From Caldifarciminota bacterium (GTDB lineage: Bacteria; Hydrothermota; Hydrothermia; B15-G9; WFZT01): a DNA stretch of 6,414 nt. Location of the stretch: contig JALSOY010000257.1 in the NCBI GenBank assembly GCA_026986235.1, positions 1 through 6,414 of the forward strand, in the 5' to 3' direction. A model generated the notes under the pieces. It was not told the DNA's origin. It made no database searches and saw nothing but the letters and a program-made list of their open reading frames with translations. Of the stretch, positions 1 to 5,319 are shown piece after piece; positions within the stretch are counted from its first letter, which is position 1; the number at the start of each line of letters is the position of its first letter. A program made the translations under genes and the position numbers.

Positions 1-17
1 CCTTCACCAAGGGGGGG
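1..17. repeat. Truncated copy of a G/C-run hairpin repeat
   Basis: CCTT (1-4), loop CACC (5-8) and AAGG (9-12) followed by further G's form the right part of a hairpin whose C-rich left arm would lie before the window. It resembles the complete hairpin at 94-113 (TCCCCCTT - 4-nt loop - AAGGGGGA), so it is probably another copy of the same short interspersed repeat. Because it is cut by the window edge, the assignment is tentative. Confidence 0.45.
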
Positions 18-29
18 TACACGACCATG

Positions 30-53
30 ATCCCCCTTCTTCAGAAGGGGGAT
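30..53. repeat. Perfect 11-bp inverted repeat (G/C-run hairpin)
   Basis: ATCCCCCTTCT (30-40) and AGAAGGGGGAT (43-53) are exact reverse complements separated by TC. The word AAGGGGGAT recurs directly at 45-53, 55-63 and 106-114. There is no T-tract after the stem, so this looks like an interspersed palindromic repeat rather than a classical terminator, although it could still act as a transcript 3'-end structure for a gene to the left of the window. Confidence 0.7.
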
Positions 54-93
54 TAAGGGGGATGTTAACCGCTTAATTTTCAATCCCCCTGTT

Positions 94-113
94 TCCCCCT
101 TCTCCAAGGGGGA
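94..113. repeat. 8-bp inverted repeat with 4-nt loop
   Basis: TCCCCCTT (94-101), loop CTCC (102-105) and AAGGGGGA (106-113) form a perfect stem. A second C-run (ATCCCCC, 83-89) just before it could pair alternatively with the same G-run. It shares arm sequence with the elements at 1-17 and 30-53, making a cluster of three within 115 bp. Dispersed repeats built from AAGGGGGAT words are known in several bacterial genomes; assigning this one to a named family would need other loci from the same genome. Confidence 0.65.
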
Positions 114-154
114 TGCCTACCTCTTAAAAAACACCTATGGGGAATAAGTGAATA

Positions 155-1789
155 TTGATTTGTAATCCACGGTGTAATTATAATTCGTGTATGAGTTTAT
201 TAACCCTTCTTTTTATTGTGATATCGGATATTCCGGGGTATCCATACTCTACAGGGTTACTCTCTTTTCCCCATGACGAAGGTGCACATTATGCTGATAC
301 GGTCACTTCTGAATGGTGGTACCTCAACATGGATCTTGTGGATGAAAACCAGGATAGTTTTGGTCTCATGCTTACCCACTTCAGAAAGCCAGCAGTTGCA
401 AGAATCTTTAATGTAACATGTGGCGACAGTTTCTATTCAAGTGTAAAAATATTTGGCTCACTTCAGGCTGATACAGGACACCTCTTTTTAACTTACAGAG
501 ACCTGACAGGATCAGTTCTGGACACAAACCGCTGGACATACCCCGAAGATAGCGTTCCATTTTCATATCTTGTAAAAGTTTCCAATTTGTACCCTGAAAT
601 CTCCTGCTCTCTCCGGCTTCAGGCTTTTGATCGCCCCTTTGCAATAGATAGCATCGGGATCGTTACACTTGGAGACAGTTCCAACCTGAGTTATTACTAC
701 GCAATGCCGTTCATAAATGTTGACGGGCAGATGCTTATTGGTGGTGAAGAGCACATTGTTCATGGAATTGCCTGGATTGATCGACAGTGGGGACCCTTCT
801 TTGTCACTCCTGAAGGTGGATACGAGTGGTTCTCAACAGTGGTCTCACAGAATAGTAGATGGCTCGGTCTTCAGATATGGAATCTGTTTGAAGGAGATTC
901 TGTCCCCCACTCTCCGGATTTCAGGCATCTAAACATATTTGTCCATGATCCTGACTCCACCTTTCAGATTTATACCTCTCAATTCATTTTAGAGAGACTC
1001 GGTTATTTTTACGATGCGGTAAGTCAGAAGTACTTCTCGAGGGGATGGAGGATCCTGTGGCAATCTGAGAACGGGACCGTCTTCCTCGAAATGTATCCGG
1101 AGGCCGAAAATCAAATAACGACATTTTTAAGTAGCAGATTCTACGAGGGAATCACCTGGATTTCCAGAGTTTCAGCCGTTTTTGGAGAAGTCTTTCTGTC
1201 CAGGGCGGTAAGGGGCTACGGCTTTGCAGAACTGGTCCAGAAGTATGATCACCCTATAACTCCCCCTGCATCTCCACAATTTATAGGTTTCAATTACCAT
1301 GCCGGAATAACTGAAGCTGTCTGGCATCCATCGCAACAGGGCACATATCCTATTGCAGGATACAGGGTTTACTTCCTCGATCCCGAAAATCCTGACATAG
1401 TCAGGAGTTACATTACAGTTACGGACACATCCGTAAACATCCCGAACTCAGGATCGTCTGTAGCGATAATGATATCTGCATTCGACTCATCCTCAGCGGT
1501 AAACGGTAGTCCCCTCGCAGGCCCGTTCTTCTTTACGGGGATAATGGAGTATGAAGGAAACCAATCACCATTCAACATCAGGATCTCAGGGAGAAAGATC
1601 GAACTGACCATCCAATCCTGTAAAGACTGGTCGTTAAAAATTTACACACCTGATGGAAGAGAGAATAAAAGCTTCTCGGGCACAGGACATGCAAGATTGA
1701 ATTTTGCGCTAAGAACAGGTGTGTACTTCACTATTTTCAAGTGCGGAACTTCTGTGAAAACCCGAAAGATACTGGTGATTCAGAGGTAG
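155..1789 (+). CDS. Exported CrtC/AttH-like lipocalin-fold protein with FN3-like domain and sorting-type tail
   Basis: The N-terminal ~350 residues match the CrtC/AttH family (carotenoid 1,2-hydratase-like, lipocalin-like fold). They show the hallmark H-x-x-x-x-x-x-x-EWWY (H45, EWWY 53-56), a following FGLMLTHFR segment, and the family signature G-x-AWIDRQWG at about 204-213. From about 367 to 463 a fibronectin-III-like domain follows (P-x-x-P entry, IAGYRVYF strand, ISAFDSSSAVNGSP exit). The last ~75 residues resemble type IX secretion C-terminal tails (GVYFTIFKCG, then a basic KTRKILVIQR end). Residues 14-24 are hydrophobic, consistent with a signal peptide, so the protein is probably exported or surface-anchored. 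The start is uncertain: TTG 155 gives an n-region with an arginine and has GGGGA at 138-142, while ATG 191 lacks both a clear RBS and a basic n-region. The substrate cannot be deduced. It is convergent with the cas-side genes and probably unrelated to them. Confidence 0.85.
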   Translation: MICNPRCNYNSCMSLLTLLFIVISDIPGYPYSTGLLSFPHDEGAHYADTVTSEWWYLNMDLVDENQDSFGLMLTHFRKPAVARIFNVTCGDSFYSSVKIFGSLQADTGHLFLTYRDLTGSVLDTNRWTYPEDSVPFSYLVKVSNLYPEISCSLRLQAFDRPFAIDSIGIVTLGDSSNLSYYYAMPFINVDGQMLIGGEEHIVHGIAWIDRQWGPFFVTPEGGYEWFSTVVSQNSRWLGLQIWNLFEGDSVPHSPDFRHLNIFVHDPDSTFQIYTSQFILERLGYFYDAVSQKYFSRGWRILWQSENGTVFLEMYPEAENQITTFLSSRFYEGITWISRVSAVFGEVFLSRAVRGYGFAELVQKYDHPITPPASPQFIGFNYHAGITEAVWHPSQQGTYPIAGYRVYFLDPENPDIVRSYITVTDTSVNIPNSGSSVAIMISAFDSSSAVNGSPLAGPFFFTGIMEYEGNQSPFNIRISGRKIELTIQSCKDWSLKIYTPDGRENKSFSGTGHARLNFALRTGVYFTIFKCGTSVKTRKILVIQR

Positions 1790-1812
1790 AGACATTAAGG
1801 TCCTGGTTTTGG

Positions 1813-2060
1813 AATTTTAGATTCCATCGGTGTAAGAATCCCGGGAGTGGGGATCTTTCGAGCTAAGTCTGTCCTTCGGAAAAGGTCAACCTTAAGAAGC
1901 CTGTCAACTAAGATTTCCTTGCTGATATGAGGTCTCATGGACAAGTCGTCAGAGAGTGAGGTATTCGTGATCGCTGTCCGAACTGATGTGATTGTAGTAA
2001 AACTATACCTTCCGATGGCATATTTGATAAGAATAAAAGAACAGTGGTATTTACAGTGAA
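1813..2060 (-). pseudogene. cas4: cas4 fossil (copy C), multiply disrupted
   Basis: No intact ORF remains, but minus-strand translation recovers Cas4. From 2038 leftward the frame reads FYSYQICHRKV, then TAG (2005-2003, at the Trp20 position of copy A), then Y-Y-N-H-I-S and SDSDHEYLTL, TGA (1951-1949, at Gly38), then RLVHETSYQ. After a frameshift KEILVDRLLKVDLFR follows (about 1914-1870). This covers the first iron-sulfur cysteine (TGC 2020-2018), the His42 motif and the Asp62 motif. The middle and the C-terminal cysteine cluster are missing, apart from a short possible trace (LTP-ESK, 1813-1836) implying an internal deletion. The projected start lies within a few bases of the HEPN stop (2062-2064), so this copy was once placed directly behind HEPN. 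It is certainly non-functional as a nuclease. The core 1865-2038 is secure; the outer limits are estimates. Confidence 0.85.
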
Positions 2061-2061
2061 C

Positions 2062-2472
2062 TTACTCATGTTCTAAGGTTTTGGCAACGATATGATAAAC
2101 AAATTCGGCGTCTTCGATAGCCTTTTCTGCTTCCTCACGGGTGTATTCCTCCAGAGGGATGAAATCTTCAGCACCGTAGAAGGCAAGTTCACGCTCCTTT
2201 CTCAAAGACTTCGATATCCTTCTGATTTCATCCAGGTTATTCGAAATTTCTGCCGGTAGATACTGTTTAAATTTTTCCAGGTATTTTCCCACATCGCGGA
2301 TCTTCGGGACATCTGCACCGATTGACCTTAAAAGGGCCTTCAACAGGAGTTCAACGACTTCCTGGGCCTCTCAGACGACATCAGGGTAGTCTTCGTGCTC
2401 AAGGTAAACTCTCAGAACTTTCAGTCTCACCGATGCTCTCCTCAAATGATCAAGGACAAGGCGCTTTTTCAT
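2062..2472 (-). pseudogene. HEPN-domain protein gene interrupted by in-frame TGA
   Basis: Read from ATG 2472, this frame encodes a typical HEPN-family (PF05168-like) protein of 136 codons, with a TGA at codon 34 (2373-2371). Residues before the stop (a short basic N-terminus, then VYLEHEDYPDVV) and after it (EAQEVVELLLKALL) join into the expected HEPN helix 1 to helix 2. The rest carries the family pattern GADVPKIRDVG, LRKERELAFYG (R94 and Y99, an R-x4-Y spacing) and a final amphipathic helix. HEPN proteins of this kind pair with MNT nucleotidyltransferases; where studied, HEPN is the RNase-like toxin and MNT the antitoxin. Its ATG overlaps the MNT stop by 4 nt (ATGA, 2469-2472), supporting this start. 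One C-to-T change (CGA to TGA) would explain the stop. Alternatives are a sequencing error or readthrough. TGA also ends cas3, MNT and cas4A, so recoding is unlikely. The fragment after the stop (from TTG 2343) lacks a credible start. Confidence 0.85.
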
Positions 2473-2963
2473 AGTATCTTCTCACCTATAAGATTTTTTC
2501 GGGTAAAATCCCAGACATAGGTATCGCCTACCTGTATTTTCTTGAAATCTTTTCTCCTGGAACAGAGTTTTTCAAGTATTTTCTTAAAAAAATCATCTCT
2601 ATCGAAAAGTATCACCACACTGTCAAGCATGTCAAGGTAAAGTGGATTGAAGTATCTTGCTCCCTCTTTCGAAAGGATTAAAGGGGACAACTCCATGTTG
2701 ATACCATATTTTTCGTAAAGTTCCTGAAGCTCTTTTTCCACATCCGACTCGATGTTCTCCTGAAATCTCCTGATTTCCTGTGGAATTCCCGATTTTCTTT
2801 CTAAGATTATGAGGATATCAAGGTCGGAGTTAACATTTGGCTCTCCTCTCGCAAAAGATCCGTAAATTGCGAGAGTGACAAGGTTTTCTCCATAATAATC
2901 CAGAATTTTTTTGACCAGCCTGTTTATAATTTTTTCCTGAAGTGGATGGAGGACTTTGAGCAT
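2469..2963 (-). CDS. MNT-family minimal nucleotidyltransferase (HEPN partner)
   Basis: This 164-residue protein has the nucleotidyltransferase signature GSFARG...SDLD, in exact G-S-x10-D-x-D spacing (G35, S36, D47, D49). E91 in NMELSPL is a plausible third carboxylate. The fold belongs to the pol-beta superfamily MNT domain (PF01909-like). Partners of HEPN proteins in this family transfer nucleotides onto the HEPN toxin and so neutralise it; that is family knowledge, not shown here. The C-terminal third (after YFNPLYLDMLDSVVILFDRDD) is longer than in the smallest MNT proteins and common in archaeal and thermophile homologues. Its stop overlaps the HEPN start (ATGA), giving a two-gene unit. 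No ribosome-binding site is visible before ATG 2963, but TATAAT lies 6 nt upstream, suggesting a leaderless transcript. It sits directly downstream of the broken cas4 copy B. The nucleotidyltransferase assignment is firm; a live antitoxin role is doubtful because HEPN is interrupted. Confidence 0.88.
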   Translation of the reverse strand: MLKVLHPLQEKIINRLVKKILDYYGENLVTLAIYGSFARGEPNVNSDLDILIILERKSGIPQEIRRFQENIESDVEKELQELYEKYGINMELSPLILSKEGARYFNPLYLDMLDSVVILFDRDDFFKKILEKLCSRRKDFKKIQVGDTYVWDFTRKNLIGEKIL

Positions 2964-2969
2964 GATGAA

Positions 2970-2975
2970 ATTATA
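2970..2975 (-). promoter_or_regulatory. TATAAT -10-like hexamer, leaderless promoter candidate for MNT-HEPN
   Basis: On the minus strand a perfect TATAAT runs 2975-2970, ending 6 nt before ATG 2963. Initiation about 7 nt downstream would fall on or next to the A of the start codon, giving a leaderless mRNA, and the lack of a Shine-Dalgarno sequence agrees. No good -35 is seen at 16-18 bp; TTGAAA is present but only 8 bp away. The region is A/T-rich, so a chance match is possible. Confidence 0.45.
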
Positions 2976-3018
2976 AAGTCAGTTTTCAAAAATAGTGGGC
3001 CGTCCAAATTGCATGTTT

Positions 3019-3483
3019 TTAACCTAATCCTTCATCTGCCCAGCAGTATTCGAGGAACGAGCATGACCGGCAGTATTTGATGCGTCGCGCAGGCGGCGGT
3101 TGATCCGCCATGAGAACGGGTTTCATGGATTCGAGGATCGATTCAACTTTAGATTCCAGCTCAGGCGTGAGCTTCACCTTTTCGGTTTCGCGCTCCTTGG
3201 GAAACAGCAAAATTCCCTCAAACTCAATGCCTTTCTCATGCTTGAGAGAGTAGAGGTAATAAGCGAGTTGAAGCCAGGCGGCCTCGATATGTCTTGACAG
3301 TTTCTTCACTTCCGCCACAAGTTCGCCTCTAAAAAGGTCAATCTTGAGAAGCTGGTCAACGAAGATTTCCTTTCCATAACGCCGATATGAGGTCTCACGG
3401 ACAAGTTGACCGGGGGACGAGGTAGAAATTCTCTATATACGAACTCAATTGAATGAGTAAAAGACGGTAGCCGTGATATTCAT
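3019..3483 (-). pseudogene. cas4: cas4 (copy B), 5' part broken, 3' half intact
   Basis: ATG 3483 overlaps the stop of the AAA gene (ATGA, 3480-3483). The frame reads MNITATVFYSFN and then TGA (3447-3445). About 13 codons, including the first iron-sulfur cysteine, are deleted relative to copies A and C. LSSYIENFYLVP follows in another frame, and after a further frameshift the frame is open from 3432 to 3019. That open part encodes QLVRETSY, the IDLF aspartate, EVK and the full C-terminal cluster CRSCSFLEYCW. The only usable start inside it is GTG 3318, giving 99 residues that lack Cys15, His42 and Asp62 equivalents, so nuclease activity is not expected. S75 of copy A is L here. Homology with copy A continues about 20 bp past the stop. 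Divergence from copy A is mostly protein-conserving, so this copy was probably functional until fairly recently. A truncated C-terminal protein could still be made. Confidence 0.88.
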
Positions 3484-4727
3484 AGCAGTTTCCTCAGGTT
3501 GTGAACGAGATAAACCGGGAGAAAGACAAACTTTGTGTTCTCCCGCTCTTTCACTGCCAGATTACCCCTGTGAAGCAGGAAGGCTGTGCCCGGATTGTAT
3601 TTCCTTGAGAAATTGATAAGAGACTTACCCGGCGAGGTCGCAACCGAAAACTTCACTTCCACAGGGATTAGACGCCCCTGCTCCTCAACCACAAAGTCCA
3701 CTTCTGCTCCGCCCTTGGACCTCCAGAACTTGAGCTCATATCCCTGTTTTACAAGTTCATCGCCAACGAGGTTTTCGAGAAGGCTCCCCGAATCGACACG
3801 AGTTGAAACATCTCTGAAATCCCGAACTATTGCGTTTCGCAATCCATTGTCAATGAAATAAACTTTGGGATTTTTGACGATTTCCGTTCTCCTGTTCATA
3901 AAAAAGGGCTTTGCGAGTTTGATTATGTAAGTCTCCTCAAGGATTGAAAGGTAATTTTTCACTTCTCTCAATGAGATTCCAGACAGGCTGGCAAGTTCCG
4001 AGTAGTTGATGAGATTACCTATCTGGAGGGCGATGGCCTTCATCAATTTATTGAACGGATAGTCCGTGGCAATCCTGAAAAATCCCCTCACATCTCTGGA
4101 AAGATAGGTTATCAGGAGGTTCTTGAGAATCTCGCCTCTTTCCGCCGCATTGGTCGCAACAACTGCACGGGGGTATCCGCCGAAAACCATGAATTCATCG
4201 AGTAACCTAAGAAGGCTTTCATGGATGGCGGTCGGTATTTGTTCAAGTCGCCTCGCCTTTTCCACTGCAATTTCAAACTCTTTTTTTGCCCGAAAGCTGA
4301 AAAACTCCGTTAGTGAGAATGGAAACAGCTCCAGAATAAAAATCCTCCCGACAAGGTATGATGGGAGTTTGACCGTAAGTTCAAGGCAGGATGATCCTGA
4401 GATGAAAAACTTCTTTTTGTAAGTGTCATAGAGGTATTTGAGATTTTTACCTCCGCTGCGAGAATACTGGAATTCGTCGAAAAAGATAAAATTGTGATTC
4501 TCCACATAGAGTTTTGCGAAGGTTTTGATGTCCTCGTCAAACAGTCCCACAATTTCCGGGTCCTCGAAATCAAGGAAGATTTTACTGTCGTCAATTGATT
4601 CATAAACACGCCCCATCAGGGTGGTTTTCCCCACCTGTCTTGCACCGAAGATAGCGATAATTTCAGGCACATCGAGCATCCTTTTTATTTTCCTTTCCAG
4701 TTCCCTCTCGACATACATAACAACCAT
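3480..4727 (-). CDS. AAA ATPase with DUF4143 C-terminal domain
   Basis: The 415-residue protein has the usual layout of the AAA_14/DUF4143 family: Walker A GARQVGKTT (28-36), Walker B FIFFDE (80-85), a FISGSS sensor-like segment near 110, a winged-helix-like middle (YSELASLSGISLREVKNYL) and a C-terminal region YFIDNGLRNAIV ... EVDFV ... IPVEVK. The last part has acidic residues and a lysine (D344, E357, K359) arranged like a PD-(D/E)XK nuclease fold. These proteins are very common in archaea, thermophiles and candidate phyla, often mobile or next to toxin-type genes, and their biochemical role is poorly defined. The length is normal and the gene looks intact. It lies between cas4 copy A and broken copy B, and its TGA overlaps the copy B ATG. 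No ribosome-binding site is visible. If the promoter at 4731-4758 is real, the second ATG (4718, residue 4) is the better start, with almost no leader. It is not a known core Cas component. Confidence 0.9.
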   Translation of the reverse strand: MVVMYVERELERKIKRMLDVPEIIAIFGARQVGKTTLMGRVYESIDDSKIFLDFEDPEIVGLFDEDIKTFAKLYVENHNFIFFDEFQYSRSGGKNLKYLYDTYKKKFFISGSSCLELTVKLPSYLVGRIFILELFPFSLTEFFSFRAKKEFEIAVEKARRLEQIPTAIHESLLRLLDEFMVFGGYPRAVVATNAAERGEILKNLLITYLSRDVRGFFRIATDYPFNKLMKAIALQIGNLINYSELASLSGISLREVKNYLSILEETYIIKLAKPFFMNRRTEIVKNPKVYFIDNGLRNAIVRDFRDVSTRVDSGSLLENLVGDELVKQGYELKFWRSKGGAEVDFVVEEQGRLIPVEVKFSVATSPGKSLINFSRKYNPGTAFLLHRGNLAVKERENTKFVFLPVYLVHNLRKLL

Positions 4728-4730
4728 GAT

Positions 4731-4758
4731 ATTTTAGCAAAAATTGTAAAAATATCAA
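4731..4758 (-). promoter_or_regulatory. Sigma70-like promoter candidate for the AAA gene
   Basis: On the minus strand TTGATA (4758-4753), a 16-bp spacer and TAAAAT (4736-4731) with a preceding TG (TGC-TAAAAT, extended -10 form) make a good sigma70-type match. Transcription would begin near 4724, just inside the longest reading of the AAA gene and about 6 nt before the alternative ATG at 4718. That implies an almost leaderless mRNA, like the arrangement before the MNT gene. The rest of the gap 4759-4821 holds only the cas4 3'-flank sequence. Confidence 0.55.
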
Positions 4759-4821
4759 GGTTATTTGTGAAGGTGCACGGAGTAAGATCAGGGCTGCCGT
4801 TCAAATCGCATGTCTTCCACT

Positions 4822-5319
4822 TCACTCTTCATCTGCCCAGCAGTATTCGAGGAATGAGCATGACCGGCAGTATTTGATGCGCCGTGCAGGTGGCGGGTGA
4901 CCCGCCATGAGAACGGGTTTCATGGATTCGAGGATCGATTCAACTTTCGATTCCAGCTCAGGCGTGAGCTTCACCTTCTCGGTTTTTCTCTCCTTCGGGA
5001 AAAGTAGAACCCCTTCGAACTCCAGTCCTTTCTCGTGTTTCAGATAATAAAGGTAGTAGGCGAGCTGGAGGCGGGCTGCCTCGATGTGGCGTGAGGATTT
5101 TTTGACCTCGGCCACGAGCTCACCCCGGAAAAGGTCAATTTTAAGGAGTCTATCCACAAAGATTTCTTTTCTATCCCTCTGATACGAGGTCTCATGCACA
5201 AGCCGGCCAAGTGCGAGGGATTCATGGTCCTGATCCGAGTGAATCGAATGATATTCAAGCCATGCTTCACGATAACAGGTTAGAAAGGCCTGAAAGATAT
5301 AGGGGCTTATAAATTTCAT
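4822..5319 (-). CDS. cas4: CRISPR-associated exonuclease Cas4 (copy A, intact)
   Basis: Cas4 is a RecB-like nuclease with an iron-sulfur cluster that trims prespacers and helps set PAM and orientation together with Cas1-Cas2. All family landmarks are visible in 165 residues, a normal length for the short Cas4 form: Cys15 (LTCYREAW), His42 (GRLVHETSY), Asp62 (LLKIDLF), E71-V-K73, the Q85-x3-Y89 motif and the C-terminal cysteines 151, 154 and 160 (YCRSCSFLEYCW). Its ATG overlaps the cas3 stop (ATGA, 5316-5319), so it is probably translated by coupling after cas3; a GAGG lies about 10 nt upstream. Cas3-Cas4 order fits type I-B-like operons, in which cas1 and cas2 normally come next; here an AAA gene follows instead. 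The first ~20 residues differ from those of the B and C remnants, which look closer to the common Cas4 N-terminus. The function assignment is firm. Confidence 0.93.
   Translation of the reverse strand: MKFISPYIFQAFLTCYREAWLEYHSIHSDQDHESLALGRLVHETSYQRDRKEIFVDRLLKIDLFRGELVAEVKKSSRHIEAARLQLAYYLYYLKHEKGLEFEGVLLFPKERKTEKVKLTPELESKVESILESMKPVLMAGHPPPARRIKYCRSCSFLEYCWADEE

Noticed and set aside
1..115. CRISPR repeats in the hairpin cluster
   Set aside because: The units are short palindromes of unequal spacing and length with no spacer-like unique segments of constant size.
1838..1854. ATCCC...GGGAT inverted repeat as a terminator between the convergent genes
   Set aside because: The stem is only 5 bp and has no T-tract on either strand; it also lies in decayed cas4 sequence.
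2062..2343. A 93-residue gene starting at TTG 2343
   Set aside because: That TTG is an internal leucine of the HEPN helix; homology continues upstream to ATG 2472 across a TGA, so it is the tail of a broken longer gene.
2371..2373. Genetic-code reassignment or selenocysteine at TGA
   Set aside because: TGA is the true stop of cas3, cas4A, MNT and AAA in this window, and HEPN proteins have no conserved Cys or Sec at this site.
3019..3318. A real 99-residue small protein starting at GTG 3318
   Set aside because: It is the C-terminal part of cas4 copy B; homology and an open frame extend upstream to 3432 and the original ATG is at 3483. Residual expression is possible but not shown.
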